Positions 1-14,900 are shown, counted from the first letter of the stretch. The stretch: 64,000 nucleotides of DNA from Branchiostoma belcheri (GCF_001625305.1 NW_017802380.1:5107152-5171151), one strand, 5' to 3'. Notes: a model not told the origin generated them from the sequence alone. Program-made: numbers and translations.

Positions 1-2444
1 TATCAGAGTCTTCCTGTTTACAACAATGTGAAAGTGATCTCGAAACGGTTTAGTTCCCTGAAGAGCTATTCCTCATTGGAATGGTTGTGATAGAGAAGAC
101 AGATAACATTACCGGTATGTACTGTGTTTACAAGTTCATTGTTCTGGGGAAATTCTCAGACTCTCCTAGCTCGTTCTGACAAGTACAAATGGCTTACATC
201 TCATCCTAAGCACTGTGACCCTGTTCAGTCGTGTGCATGTTGGGTGAGCATCAACAGCCAGGATTTGAACTCCCAACCTCTTGGTCCAGAGGCAGGGAAA
301 CTACCCACTGGACTAGGCACGCTACCATGCAATTTTTACCAGCCAAATTCCGCCTTCAGGGCTGAAATGACTGGAGCTGCTTCTCCTTCATTATTTACAG
401 TGTAGGGTACTTTGTGGTGTGAAATATAGGAGTAGCTGCAGGCCAGGATAGGTAGCACACAGTCTGTTGTCATTTTCCAAAACACTGCTGCACTATCAGC
501 ACCAAGGACAGCACCCAAGTACATGAAATAGGAGATAGCAGCAGGCAAGGGGAATGACATTGTATGGTCGCTGTCTTCTGTAACTGACAAATTGCAAAAG
601 GAAATTCTGTTAGCTCTAGCATGCATATTTTAAAATATTTTTGTATAATGGCCAAGTTACTAATATCTACTAAATGTAAGTTGTGTATGATAAAAATAGA
701 ATTGCAGCACTTGGAATATGTTATTTGTATATCACACATATATTCCATAATATAATCCTGAATGTGTCTTACATTAAAGGTATGATTTTTAAAGCACTGC
801 TAAGTTTCTTACCCAACATCACACATTTCTCAGCCACCTTTTTTAACGATGAATTGTTCCTGTTGTTCTCCAGATGATTGATTTTTTATATTTTTGTTCT
901 TTTTTATTTCTTTGTCTTAAACTAATATGTTTTTATTTTAAGATATAAACTGGTATTGGAAACAGTCTAATCATATAAAAATAAAGATGATACCACAAGC
1001 CATCATATAATAATTACATTATCCTCACTTGCTACTACAGTAAATAGTCATATTTAATACTTGTTAAACATGTAACGTTACTCGCTACTAGTAATCTGTT
1101 TTAGATCAAAGACATTGCCTGCAGCATGGATACATCACCTAGGGGGAGCCGTTATCACTTTCTGCACACATGAAAGCTCCTTGTAATGACTGCTGCAAAA
1201 TATCAATTGTAGGATATTTAAGGGCTACATTTGTATGGGCGAGAGACCAAAGCTGATAACGTTTTAGGAAAACTGGTACCGCCTTGTTAGCTAAATTTGT
1301 CTCAAGGGGCCTAGGGGGTTTTCAACTGATAATGTTTGTCCTGAAGAAGTAAAAAAGCACAAGTGAAATGTGTTTTTTGCCTTGCACTTTTAGCAGTAAA
1401 AAGTAGAGTGGATTCATTTGTCAAGTGAACTGATTTCTACCACACCACATTTGTCCCTCAATAAGACATCTTTAGTTTCACCCCGAACAGACAGCTCTCT
1501 GAACTTGGCCTTCACCAAAAAAAGAATGTCGCTCTAGCTGCTCGTGGAACCAAATGCTGCCCCACTTTAGGTCTGCACAGGAGGCTAAGTTTCTATGCCC
1601 ACACAGGTATTGAATCGTGCCACATGGTTTAACAAGTTTTCATGGTATTAACTGTTATTGCTATGATATTACCATCACCACAGTACTTCAGCAGAATAAA
1701 TAATTATACCTTATCTTATCTTAGACCTACATGTAGAACATATATGCCAAGAAGAAAATTACCTACACTGCTGGAACCCACATAGTTATCTGGACCTCCA
1801 TCCCAATTAGCCATGTACATATGTGCTCTGCATCCTCTGCTGCTGCAGTTTGGTAAGGAATCACTAGATGTCCTCATTGTTACTACTGACCACCTTTAAA
1901 AACAGAAAATCTCCAAGCAGATCTTTTCCATGTTTTGATAGCTGGAAGACAGTATCACATTTCGTCCACTCAGAGTTCATGATCAAGGTTCATGATGCTG
2001 TGTCCTGAACTTTGTCCAAAACACTCAACAAAAATAGATACAAATAGATAGGACAAAAATAGAAATGTAAAATAAGAATTCTCACATCCTGTAGATTAGA
2101 ATTAACCAGAAAACAACATTTTCATGCTTTTCCTCATTTATTTGAAAACTAGTAAGGCAAGACATTTGGAGTGCGTATTTTTCGGTCATTTAAATTTCCC
2201 GCCAGATTGGTGTCTTTGAAAGTCCGGTTTACTGATTCTCACTGCTTATATTAATCCGCGGCATCCAAAAGGCTTTTGCAAGATTATGCGGATTGATCAT
2301 CTTTCCCTTATCCAGGTTTTGTATAACTTAGGTCCCCTGAGTTTTAAATACCATATTGATTTTGCGACGGTTTTTACAATATAAACTTTATATGAAAGTA
2401 GGCCGGCATTATTTTTCGTCCAGTTGAGTGCAGAGGTTTGTGGT
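1..2444. other. Intergenic flank upstream of the PKA-RII gene
   Basis: No gene is recognised here. It is AT-rich, with one SINE-like segment near the left end, poly-T runs around 890-940 and an AATAAA-like motif near 980. A frame is open from base 1 to a TGA at 88-90 and might be the last exon of a gene outside the window, but it matches nothing I recognise. Confidence 0.5.
240..325 (-). repeat. tRNA-derived SINE head (or tRNA pseudogene)
   Basis: Read on the minus strand, this segment has a good pol III box A (TAGTCCAGTGG) and, about 45 bases later, a good box B (AGTTCAAATCC), with an anticodon-arm-like stem CCTCT/AGAGG between them. The stems do not close into a proper cloverleaf and no clean anticodon can be assigned, so it is better read as the tRNA-related head of a SINE than as a working tRNA. 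Confidence 0.5.
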
Positions 2445-2454
2445 GTCACGTGAC
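2445..2454. promoter_or_regulatory. Palindromic E-box GTCACGTGAC
   Basis: A perfect 10-base palindrome with a CACGTG core lies about 550 bases upstream of the PKA-RII start codon. GTCACGTGAC is the extended E-box preferred by USF and MiT/TFE bHLH-Zip factors. Occupancy is inferred only. Confidence 0.35.
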
Positions 2455-2649
2455 TCTTGGACTAGTCCATATACTAAAATATAGGGGAGAATGATTAAAA
2501 AGAAATGGAAATTTTACCACAGTATTATGTTATATTTTACTTTGAAAGCATCATTGAAGTTATTGTTCACAATCTGATAAAATGTAACGTTGGATTACAT
2601 TAATTATGTGTTTAGGAATAATTTACCCTCGCTAATGAGCCGCCCTTAA

Positions 2650-2657
2650 TTACGTCA
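2650..2657. promoter_or_regulatory. CRE-like site TTACGTCA
   Basis: TTACGTCA is a one-base variant of the CREB/ATF palindrome TGACGTCA and lies about 340 bases upstream of the PKA regulatory subunit start. A second TGACG half-site is at 2952-2956 in the GC-rich leader. Confidence 0.35.
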
Positions 2658-2854
2658 TCATTCAGACGACCAAAGGGGGAGGGTGCGAGTAATGAGCATT
2701 GTCTTGTGTTTGGGCTCCAAACACGCACTGATTTTTATCGTGCATCAAGTCCCCGCTGTGAAGGACGAAGCTTCGGGCAAATCGCGGCAACCTGTTGGAT
2801 TCATCTGGACCATTATATGGTCCACATAGCGGTGCTTGTGACTTGTTTAGGGGG

Positions 2855-2990
2855 AGACATTCACCGCGAGACACGTGCATCTCGTCATCGGGACCAGGAG
2901 AGACGAGTCGCCGCCGCAGCTCGGCTCCGCTCCGCGCCGCGCCCGGTGTTTTGACGTTGACGACGAACAAGCCACTGAATACGAGTCAAT
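2855..2990 (+). promoter_or_regulatory. CpG-rich core promoter and 5' UTR of the PKA-RII gene
   Basis: GC and CpG content rise sharply compared with the AT-rich flank, with runs such as GCCGCCGC and CCGCGCCGCGCC, ending directly at the start codon at 2991. No TATA box is evident. The composition suggests a dispersed-initiation housekeeping promoter. The exact start site cannot be placed from sequence alone. Confidence 0.5.
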
Positions 2991-5900
2991 ATGAATTTCG
3001 AAATTCCCACGGGACTTACAGACCTCCTACAGGATTTCACTGTCGCTGTTCTGAGGGAAAGACCGGACGATCTGGTGAGTTTTGCCGCCGACTACTTCAA
3101 CAACCTGCGGGAAAGGGAGGACAGACCGGGCGGACAGAAGAGAGGCGTGAAGTTCGATGGCGAGCCCATGGAAAATGGTTCAGACGACGACGACATTCTA
3201 GACGGTGGGCTTGACTACAAATATCCTATCATCTTGTAAAAGCTCCAGGAGATCTCATAATCACTGTCTTCACTCAAAACTTTCCCAGGCACACGCTCTG
3301 TTACACACGGGTTCACTGTGGCTATGTTAGAAATTCAGTCATGTTTTTTTTTTACCACCCAAGACTTTTCCTTGCAAAACAAATCGTGAATCGTGTCCTA
3401 TCTTGAGTTCACTGTCATGTGATAGTGTGTTTTCCACAGTAGCGATCTATCACGAAGATAGTTCAGTACCTGAAACGTTATCCGAATGTTGCGCGGGTGT
3501 GTAATTCTAATGTTTCGTAGATCTCCAGATAGATAGCAGTGGGGGATACAAAACACGACAGCTCCCACAAAAATGTTACCCTTCCCACGCGACTTTTTCT
3601 TCTACCGCCAGGTAGTGTTGCCATAAACAAAGTTATTAGAGGTTCCCTTTCAACAGACAAGCTTGTCATAAACAATGGTGTAATCTCTAACAATGCTAGG
3701 CGACACTAAACCTTTTTTCAAAGGCGTGACCCCAAATGAGCTGATAGGGGATTATGACTGTTAATCAGGTGTTTATTGTATACCCCGGATCTTACATATT
3801 CCATATGGAGGGAAGTTTATATGCCTGATTCATAATTACATGGAGTTGATTCCTGTTTTGCTGTCTATCTTTGCATGTGTATTTACATGTGATCTGAATC
3901 ATGAAAACATTTCTCAGTTGGTTCTATACCCTAATCTGTGGAAACCATCTTTGCTTGACTTGAAGTGCTGGGTCTAGGGGTTATTTGAAGGTCATGTTCT
4001 GTATGTATTTATCAGGGGAAGGACACATGATGTAAAGACAAATCTTGAATCCACTCTTTTGATAAATGATTTAGAGTTGGTATATGGTAGATTTTATTTT
4101 CATATCAAACAAAAATAATGAGTGAATGACAACAGCAACAACGTGATGATAGTTTAAGGGTCAAATGACCAAGTCAGCAACATCTCACTGAGATATGAAC
4201 AATGTAAAACCAAATTCTGATATGACTTTATGTATTGAAGGCTGATATTTTTCCACAACCCAGCTTTTTCATCCGTTGATAATCTGACAAAATGATTTCA
4301 GTAAAATAGCTTGATATTTATTGCTTTTCATCCACAAACAAAATAACACTTGTCGATTGTGCTTGCCGCAGTCTTTGACAGTGTGCTTGTACAAATTGAT
4401 GTAGTAGACAACTATGTCAACCAGTCATTCCGTAGTAATGCACACTACTTTCTCTGTTATTTTACTGCGTACTATTCACTGCTTTATGTTATTTTTTTGC
4501 ATTATATGTATTTGAATCAGGAACTTAGGTTTGCCATAAGCCAAGCCCTCTTGACTCCACCCAGTTGTATTTTGAGTTGAAGTGTTGGCATGCCTGTTGT
4601 AGTGTGTACTCTCTGTTACATGATTCAGACCATAGATTCTCTAGTAGGGCTTACGCATGTCTGTGTTTACCAAATAGATGCTTGTAGGGCTGGTTACTAT
4701 GGAGAAGGTTGGACTTTGCTGATAAGAAATTGGTTTTCTATTGTAAAGTAATACCTGGTCACAACTGTAGTGAAAAGGAATGTGCTATAGGTAATGGTGT
4801 TATTCAGGTTAAATGTCAATGTTTCCTGTTATTTGCATTTAGTGTTCTTAAGGCCACTCCAAGAGCTAAACCTTAAGGATTAGGCAGCTGTTTGAACACA
4901 TTTGAACCTGTTGAAGACATGCCATTGTGCTATATCGGAGTGCAACACGTTCACCGTCCAATGTTGTTACAGCCAGATGTAATATAATGACATACCCTCT
5001 TCCTAGGTTTGTTTTGTTATGGCTTTGCTATAACCAGATCTGTGTTTCTAGCCACGTAAGTAGCTGCTTTGTGCCCTCCACACATTTGGGATCTAGAAAT
5101 GACTCGTAAAATTCCAGTGTTAATCCACCTGGTCTGGAATTTTTCGGATCACTGATTGCACGCACGAACTTGGTTTGGGTCTCTTGCATTTTGCAGACAG
5201 TATTGAGAGGTGCCGTTGTGGTCATGGCACTCTCACCATAGAGCACACCTGGACTGGAAAATAATCTTTTTAACCTTCACTCACCTAATGATCCTTTTTG
5301 ACATCAGACTTATTATAACTGTAAATCTATGGAACATCTTGCAAAAGCATTACTCTCAGAAATTACATGTTTTTTTGCAAGGTAGAAATAGGACCAGGGA
5401 GACCAACTGATTTGATGTAGTTAAGGGTTCTTGCTTTGACTTTTAATGCATTTGTCAACAGAAACAAAGTAGCTGTTTGTGTACATGTACATTATATGTA
5501 TCTTTAATGACCCATTTGAGAATCATGCCAGACTGTTTGGCAAACCACAGTCACAAGCCACACCTCATTTTGTTTACATGTTTGACAAGAAGCAATGTAT
5601 CGGTAATGGTATTGTTTGTCCATGTTTTGTGCTGCCCGTGTTTGATAGCAACGTCTGATACCTTTAGGGACCTGATTGATTTATGAATGATTTACGAGTG
5701 GAGAAGATGGAAAGACCACTGGATATACAGTGTAGGAAAATATGTTTCCAATGTATTTCTGAAATGTGTTGCTTTAGAACATAGCCAGAAAACATCCTTT
5801 CTCCTTCTGTGGCAAATATGTCCCCGCAAAAATAACAGAACTTTTTAGAGGACTTGAGAATCAACAGTGTGGTGACCTCTTTCTCTGTTTCTGTCAAGTT

Positions 5901-8900
5901 TAACTTAAAGTATTTACATTTTACCTCATATGAATGTGCTCTTCCTCAAGTGTGATGATTTTTTTCTGTTTTTGCAGAGCCGCCTCCGAAGAGAATTCTA
6001 GACAGCTACAAGAGAAGGAGACAGTCAGGTAAGACCTACCAGGGTCCGAAAGCCTTTTTTCTCAGGTTACCCGCTCAGTGGGCAACCTAAGCCAAATAAA
6101 GCTAGGTAGCCCATCAATATTTCAAGGTGCTGGCACCACTGGCTGTTTATTTTAGAAGGCAAGCTGTAAGCTAGGACACCTGTAAAAGTTAATTGCTCAC
6201 ACGCTGGCCATGGTGGGACACAGCTTGTTTCAAAAGTGGTAAGCTGAGCCATGGCAAACTTTAAAGAGGTTGCTTTGTATGAAAAAAAATAATTATAACT
6301 TTTGCATATGGCATCTCCAATCAGTCTTGCACAGAAAACATTATTTGCACGGCAAGAGGTATTTTAAAAAGTTGGCAGGTGACAAAATTTACTTTGCATC
6401 AGAGGCACTTGACACTGCTTAGGTCAATTTTACCGTTATTATGTATTACTCATGATCAAGCTGGGTAGTGTATGAGGTCAAGGTGATAATTTTTTGTTTT
6501 GATGTTCGCTATCAAAGCAGTTCCCATTGGTCCATCGCTAACACTTTTCATTGTAGATTAGATTGTTGAATAGATTATATTCAAGAGACAAATGTCAAGT
6601 CAAAAACATTTCAACAAACATAGCAAAGAGTGTGATCAGGTCATTAAAATTGCATGAGATGTAACAGTCAATCGATATGAACTTCTGGATTTAAATGCCA
6701 GTCGCCTCAAGTTTAATTATGATACCTAAATGGTACAGTTGACCTTCAAAACGTATAGGCCCTCTGTAATATTAACTGTTTAAACTCACATGAAAAGGGG
6801 TTATTCATTCATAGCACGATGCTTTTGAATTAGTTTTGACATTCTTAACATTTGCTTCATACAATTGTATCGAAAATGTGTTGACGAAGCAAATAAAAGT
6901 ATCACTGGAGAAATGTGTCCCAGAAAACAAGCTCTCCAAACTTTGACTCAACAGATTTTCTGAGAACATTTCACTTTATTGGCACTGTGGTTTTATTATG
7001 GTTTGCTCCCCTGTATGTGGACCAGCTCATAATGTCATCATATATATTGATAGGGGACTCTCATTGCCATGGTCCTTGATTATTACCAGGCAAATGGTTA
7101 GTACAAGGAGAAAACATGGCTCCATTAATGTTGAACATTCAAAAGGGTTATAATTCATCTGTACCTTGTTTTGCAAGGCTACAATCTGAACTAACGTCAG
7201 GACAAAGTTAAACACGTAAAGTAGATAAACAGAGTGATGGAGGATAAAAGGGTGTTATCACTAGTGAAGAATAATGACGGTGTGTGTGATAAACAAAGGT
7301 ACCTCTAAGCCTTTTGTGGAATTCCTGTGTTATCTTGACTCAGGTGAATTAATCTGTTTTCCATTAGGGTCTGAACATTAATCTAATGCTGTCAAGTATA
7401 TCTTTGACCAGCAATGTCTTTTACTGTTCTTTCCACATATCTTTTACATCTTCAAGTCTTAAAAATCTACCTCTTCATACTAGTGATGTTTTTATTATTA
7501 TTGTAGTATTGTATAGTGTGGTTACTAAGTATTTTTCTGGAAAATTTTGGAAGATTTTTCTATCGTCTGTACAAGTCACAGGTGTGCCAACAGACATTTC
7601 TTATAATGGTTCCATTAAGGAAAATTGTTTTTCTTACTCTTACTCTTAGTCTTGGTAGTAATTTTACTTGAGTCACTTTGAGCATGTTTTTTGTTGTTGC
7701 CTTTTAACAGTTTGTGCAGAAAGGTATGACCCAGACGCAGATGATGAGGATGATGACAAGAAGGTAAGAAAAGTTTTAATGTCGTAGTTGGGCCACGATA
7801 ATGTTCAATATGGGTGTTCCAGCCCATGTGATAAATTAATAATCTGTATCTCATGAACAGACATTTAATCAAGTTAAAGTGTCAACAGTTTACAGTCAGA
7901 ACTGCCCATGAAGACCACCCACACACTCAGACCAATGAAATCTGGTCTATGTGGACAGGTGGTTACTGTAGATACTGTGTTAATGGGGAAAAGTATCTAA
8001 GGGACCATCAAAAAGCAGATGGTCCTTATCTAGAGAGCTGGTCACCTGTACAGGTTTGCCAGTGTCTATGACTAGTATCAATCTTCACACTGAATTGAAT
8101 TTATAGTTAATCCTACAGGAACTATATAACGAAGGATATTTGCTGCTTCTGTTCAGGTTGTGCACCCCAAGTCAGACAGTCAGAGGACCAGGCTAGCTCA
8201 GGCCGTGGCAAGCATCCTTCTCTTCAAGTCCCTGGACCCGGAACAGATGCAAGAGGTGCTGGATGCAATGTTCGAGAGAAAGGTAAACTAACTACCTGTT
8301 ACAGCTAACAGGATACTTACTTGTATACTAGACACAGTCCCTGTAGATTTCATATATATGGTGATTATTTACTTCCAGGTACGGAAGTATTTTTTTATGA
8401 CTCGGCTGAGTTCTGGGTTTTTGTACCTGTTTGTCCGGCCAGAAGGTTGACAGGATGTGGGTGGGGAAAGATTGACAGGTAGAAGGACAGACTCAGGAAA
8501 TTGGGTGAACTTACAAGAGTAGGTTGACTGCACTTGGGTGGGAGAAGATTGACAGGCAGAATGATAGGAGGTCAAAAGGTAAGACAAAGGAAATGGGGTG
8601 AAGATGTAGGTCACACACACCCCCAAAAAAGTACTTCCCAGAAGTATGAAATCTCTGATTTCTTGTTATTTTATGGCTTGCATTTATTAGGAATTCTGAA
8701 ATCATTATGATGGCTTGGGGAAAGAGCATTGTACATGTAACTTTGCATATTTTATGTAAGATTGGTTATAAGTTAAACCAATGCTGTAACATGTTGGGTA
8801 TTTCTGCCAAATATAGCCATATTTAAGCCCATCCTTTTTTACATTCTTCCCTAGAAGTTGGGTCCCAAATGATTAGCTTTTAGGTTCAATGTCATGGAGA

Positions 8901-11900
8901 GATGTCACTGTCATGGTCTTTAGAAGATCAGACCTTGATCAATTACGTTGTCGCTCAGCTGCCAAGCAGATACAAATTATCAGTGAATTCTGTTGGAAAA
9001 TGGCGACGGATCTAATCATGTGGCCTGTCATTCTGTCTGTCTTGATCAGCATATACATGTAGCCACGTAAGCTTTATTCAATGTCACCAAAAATGCATGA
9101 GCTAAAAGAATACAATCACTGGATACATTCTGTAAAAATCATGCTGCATTGTTGCTATCTTGTCATCAGAATTGGAAAATATTAGAAGTTAAGTTTCATC
9201 CGCCACTGGTTCATCTATCAAAGAAGGGCCACCATGTTTTCGTGTCAACCATAATGATATTCATATATTCCAGTCTCATCATGATTGGATGGGGCTCTGA
9301 AATAGGATTTTTCTACAGACCACAGTACATGATGATTGTATAATCGTGTTCCTTTTGTCCTGGAGAGCATTACAATGAGCTGCTATAATTGCTCCCAGTT
9401 TGACACCGATATGAGTGTTGATTTTTTAAGATCTCCCCCATTCATTTCATAATTATCTTAGTATCATCTTTCTTGTCTTAAATTGTTTTGAATTTTTTTA
9501 GATTTTTTTTCTCTGAATGTGCATGTCTTGCATGGAATAGAAAAATACTTGAACATGGAGGAAAAAGAAAGCAGTTGAATATCCCCACTCCAAGAAAATT
9601 GAATTCTGTCCAGAATAATTTGAACAGTCACACACATATCTCCATGGGAAGCTGCATGCAGGTGCTAATTTGTGAGGTAGCGTCACCGACAAAGCTTTGA
9701 TCATCTCTGTCTCGCGCCTTAGAACTAGCGATAATCGTGTCCTCTGAAGCAGAGAGGGCTGCGTGTATTACCCTTGGGATATCAGCGTGGCGGTTCACGG
9801 ATTGACTTTGAAACAAGGCGCACCACTGGAAACTTGTATGTGTTTCTGTAACATAAAGAGGCCATATATGGTGAGGTCTGCTGAAGGAATTTGAAATCTG
9901 AATTGTTTTTCCTTGTCAATTTTACCTGAAAGAAGTCATATTGCTTTCTGTATAGACTTCGGGGTCATAATGTAAGAAAATCTATTTTGGAAGCACATGA
10001 TATAATATGATTATGTTGCTCATAATGAATTTCCATGGTGACAGCCCCCAAACATTGGCAAACTGTATTTGGTAAATTATTTTGTTTTGCAGAAAAACAG
10101 TCCTGTTCCTGGGCTATTTTTGTAATGCACTGAACATGCTTTATTCATAGCAGATGAACACATCACAAGGTGTATTATATGTCAGCCGACATAACACCTG
10201 CCAATTGGTAGTCATGGCAACAGGGAGACTCAGAACCCACATCACGTATACCTGGGTGTCAAACCATGATCAAAATATCATGGAATGTTATTTTGGGTAG
10301 ACTTTTACAAATTCTGCATATAATTAGAATCGTGCAGTGTAGTTTCTTTCTATTGCATTTCAATGACTATGCAAGCAAGCAAGCAAACAATCTACTTGGG
10401 CAGTTAAGTAATAGACTGGAATACAAAAGAAGGATTTAGGAATTCAAAGTCAACAGATAAAAGGGATAAAAAGAAGAAAAGAAACAGTTTACTGTTACAA
10501 GGATATTCTGCATTTACTGTCACTTGAATACATGTATTTGAGAATATTGACAACCTAAAGAAACAGGTGGAAATAACATGCCACCTTTAACTCACTTGGC
10601 ACCGTTTCAGGACTCTGTTCAATCCATTTTATACACCCTGAATTTCGTTCATGGTGCAGCAATTGCCTTAGGATGTGGTGCCTGAAGAAGTTGGTTATTA
10701 GGGTTTCTCGCTTGCACTGTAAATTCATTTACTACTGCGGTGATTTTGTTTTGCGATAGAAGGGAAAAGGAAATTTTCATGGTGTTTTAAATTGTCGGTT
10801 GAAACAATTCTGTGGTAAAGTCAAAGATACTGGAAATGCACATTTGTGATGTCATGAAGACATCACTGAGAGAAATGCCAAACATAATTAATTAAACCAC
10901 TGTGAAAGTTTAAAGATTAACAGTAACTTGCTAAGTTACTTTCTGATTTCTGGAAGAGCCCTTAATGCTGTGTGCCAGTATGATAGAAACCAAAACCACC
11001 TGCAGAGTAACTAGCCTCAAAGATTTTGAAGAGAACTAGATTTCCTTCTTGACTACTGTAAATCCATTTACTTCTGTGGTGATTTTGTTTTGCAGTAGGA
11101 GGGAAAGAATATTTTCATGGTGTTTTGAATTGGTGGTTAAAACAATTCTGTGGTATAAGTTACTGTGGTGTAATGACAGTCACCAAAAATCTTTAAAAAT
11201 ATACGCACTGCTAAAGTTTAAAGATTAACAGTGTCTCGATAAGTTCCTTTCCTATCTCTAGAAAAGCCCTTAATGCTGTGTGCAGACTACGATAGAAACT
11301 AAAACCACCTGCGGGGTGACTTGGCAACCAGCAGGTGCAGGCTGTTACCACGGTGACACACACGCAATCAGGGGAATTGGTGTTGTAACAAGGATCGGGC
11401 AATTTAGAAGGGCTGCTGCCGCTGCTGTGGTGTGTGAATTGAACAGCTGTGCATTGTGAATGTTCCATGTTTTGTCCTGACATCACATTGAAGTAGGGGG
11501 TCTGTTGAGAACTTAAACATCCCGGTGGTATTTTCCTGCGTATTCAAATTCTCTGAAAAATGAAGATACGCAAATCAATGTTATCCTAGACATGTTTAAT
11601 ACACCCTGTGTTGGTACAATGTTTTAGTCAGTGTAGTTACTTTAACTTCCAGTGATGACAGGCAATAACAGCACTTATCTTTCGTGGACCATTATATATA
11701 TTATGCATTTGACACGTCCTTATATCAAGACATAAACACACTGCTGGAAATTATTACAGGAAAACTGAAAGTACAATGTAGATCCTATGGGGTAAAGATA
11801 TGGGGAGAAAAATATGATGGGATCGGTTTTACTACAACTTATAACGTACAAATGGGAGTAGGAAATTGATAGGACTCCTGTGCATTGAAGTCATTACTAT

Positions 11901-14900
11901 CAATATCCACAGTAGTTTATCCACACTCGTGATGTTCCATTTGGTCCATACATTCCAGTAATCCTCCTGATACAACTGGACCCCCCAGCTACAGATCTCA
12001 GCAGGAGCACACATTTGTATTTCAGTAACTCATTGGTTCAAAATGCTTCACTAACACAGAACGCAGGAGAAATATATGTGCATGGCTTACAAGGGTTTAC
12101 TGTGTACAACATACAAATACATCGCCCTAAGAGTCATAAGGCTAATTGGCCATTTGTTTTCTGTAAGGGGCTGTGAGCTACACGGCCATATTCCTGGTTA
12201 AATGATCTCCCCAAACAGCCAATGGTTGACTGCGAAAGGTACTTAAGCAAAAATGGGGTCAGTTATTCCATTTCCGTGACCAGTTGCCTTGCTTGATTGG
12301 CAGAAAGGTCCCCAACAGAGTAGCATTGGGGGAGGTTTGGGTTTGCCTTATGTAATTTGTAAAGATGACCCTGTAAACTAGCCCACTGTTGTTACCGGTA
12401 GTGCTTGCACAACTGTGTGGCCCAAGGGCTGTATAAACGGACACAGCCCCTACACTGAAACATGCAAATGATTTCAAGTAATGTAACCAAATTGAATGTA
12501 CTGGGTACAAAATTATAGTTTGGAATACCACACATATTGAAGATTCATAAATCAAATCGAATAGAGCTAATGTTGTATTGTGTACACCCTTTACTGACGT
12601 ACATATTTTACTTGCATATAATGTTATAAAATTGAAACGATATAATTGCATTCTGCCCCTTGCAAAATTGAGACATACTTCATGTCAAGAAAGCTTTTTT
12701 TTGCCTTTGCCAAGAGCAGATAAGACTGTCATTGGGCAACCCGTATTGTTTGGGTGGAAATAATTCATGCAAATGAGGACCTCATGAGAGACATCAGTCG
12801 CAAAGGTTAAGACCATTCTAGATAAAAGGCAGGAAATACCTTGAAGCAGTAGTGTTCTAATCAGTGACAGTTTTATTACACCTTGTTTAAACACCTGTAT
12901 GAGATCAAAAGAACTTTACAGTGGTTCTTATGTAACATCAAACATTGTAACATTGATTATTGTCACAGGTGGTCCCAGATGAGCATGTCATAGACCAGGG
13001 TGATGACGGGGACAACTTCTATGTCATTGACAGGTCAGTAGATATGATATTACTATTAGTATCAGTTTATTACTATTATATGATGGCCATAAAGACTTAC
13101 TGAAAATCTTGAAAATATTTGTGGTGGTAAAGTTTCATGGTTTCACCCCACAAATATGCGCATATTGTACAATGTTTTGCTACTATAGTATAGAATTGCT
13201 TCAACCTCAAACTTTAAACAATGCAAAAATAAATGAATCTACAGTACTTGCTTCTCCACATGATAAGCTGTTTCATTTTCAAATTTTAAAATATCAGGTT
13301 TTATCAACTGCAGTTTTAGTTAATTATTACCATTATGTAGTGGAAAAATGTGCAATCTTTGAAAATAAATGTATACATTCTGTGATTGAAGTTAATGTTT
13401 CTGGTGTTTTATGTTGTGTTTTTCCCCAGTGGCACCTACAACATCTATGTGAAAATCGACGGCACAGACAAACATGTGGGTTCCTACGACAATACTGGCA
13501 GCTTTGGAGAGCTGGCTCTCATGTACAACACACCCCGCGCTGCTACCATTGTGGCCACATCCGACGGCGTACTGTGGGCTCTGGTAAGGCAATGCAGGTT
13601 ATACAACAGGATGCATCCTGCAAAATTGATTGAAATTAACTGAAAGGAAGTGATCTGAAACGAGTTTACACATGTAGCTCAAATGAACTCAAGGGACTGT
13701 ACAGTAATATAGAATCTGATCCAAAATACAGCACCAAAATAGAGCTATCCATCCCATTTTACTGCATGCACAAACCTTTCACATACAATGTACATGTACT
13801 GCATGTATCCTGCGTTTACCTTGACCGATTGAGTTGTGTTTTTCTCCTCAGGACCGTCAGACCTTCAGGAGGATATTGCTGAAGAATGCCTACAAGAAGA
13901 GAAAGATGTACGAAAACCTGCTGGACAATGTGCCCATGCTCAAGACTCTGGAGGTAAGTTAGGTGGCAATGAGAGGAAGTTAGGTAAATGGGTTCAGAAT
14001 AGATCTCCTTTCCTGTCTTCAATTTCCTGCTGTATGCACATGCATTACCTGTTCCTTTTTGGGAGCCGGTGGGAAAATACATGCTATGCAGAATCAGGGA
14101 GACATTCACGACAATAAATAAGACAAAAAATTCACAAGTATTTTACAGTGGTATGTGATCTTTGATCTCTTGTCTTAAAAAGCACCAAACTTGGTTTTGT
14201 AGATACCCTAAAGTTGAAGTTGGATGGTTACAATTGTTAAGTTCATGGACCGTTTATATTCCATTCCCTTTCAGCAATTTGAGAGAATGAAGGTTGCTGA
14301 TGCACTCATGACCCAGAGTTTCGAGGATGGTGAAGTCATCATCAGACAAGTGAGTGGGTTGGAATTTTGCAATAACGTGTATGTTATATACTCTTGTTTG
14401 ACCTGTATTTTCTATGTGTTATTTTGCCCTTGTCTTGAGGTGATTGAGGTGATGCTTTCTAAGGATCTTGTATAGACAAAATTATCCCATCTCTTTCCTG
14501 GATGACTTAACGGAACCACCGCCAACCCAATTAGACTTGATGTAAAATTGATGCATTTTACTTGTGTAGTGGTTTTATTTCATGGTATGAGGGGAAAAGG
14601 GGTGTTTGAAGTTGATACAATTATGTACCACAGTTACTGTAGCAATACAATACAAAACACAGATTCACCGTGTTAAGATTTCCCAGTATGAGGCCTCTGT
14701 GAAAACTGCAAAAATAAAACCACAAACATTTCATCATGATTTGCAGTATGATATGATTGTCACTCTCTGATATTCCAGGGTGACTCTGCAGACTGCATGT
14801 ACTTTGTGGAGGAAGGTGTGGTGAGGATCGCCATGAAAAACAAGGTAGGTCTTCTCAACCGGTAACCATTCAGTCACATTACCTATTGTCATCTCTGTCA

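Larger units (their letters stand above)
8283..12968 (+). other. Long intron 4 of the PKA-RII gene
   Basis: This 4.7 kb intron is the largest in the gene and contains no recognisable exon. It carries a dispersed-repeat fragment (8545-8600), a GCAA microsatellite near 10375-10388 and a tandemly duplicated repeat (10716-11320). The other introns of more than 300 bases hold only repeat debris and two foldback elements. Confidence 0.6.

Noticed and set aside
240..325. Functional tRNA gene on the minus strand
   Set aside because: Box A and box B are good, but the acceptor and anticodon stems do not form a proper cloverleaf. A SINE head is more likely.
13109..13633. 174-codon frame on the plus strand
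   Set aside because: It runs from an intron into PKA-RII exon 6 in the wrong frame. The real exon is 13430-13583.
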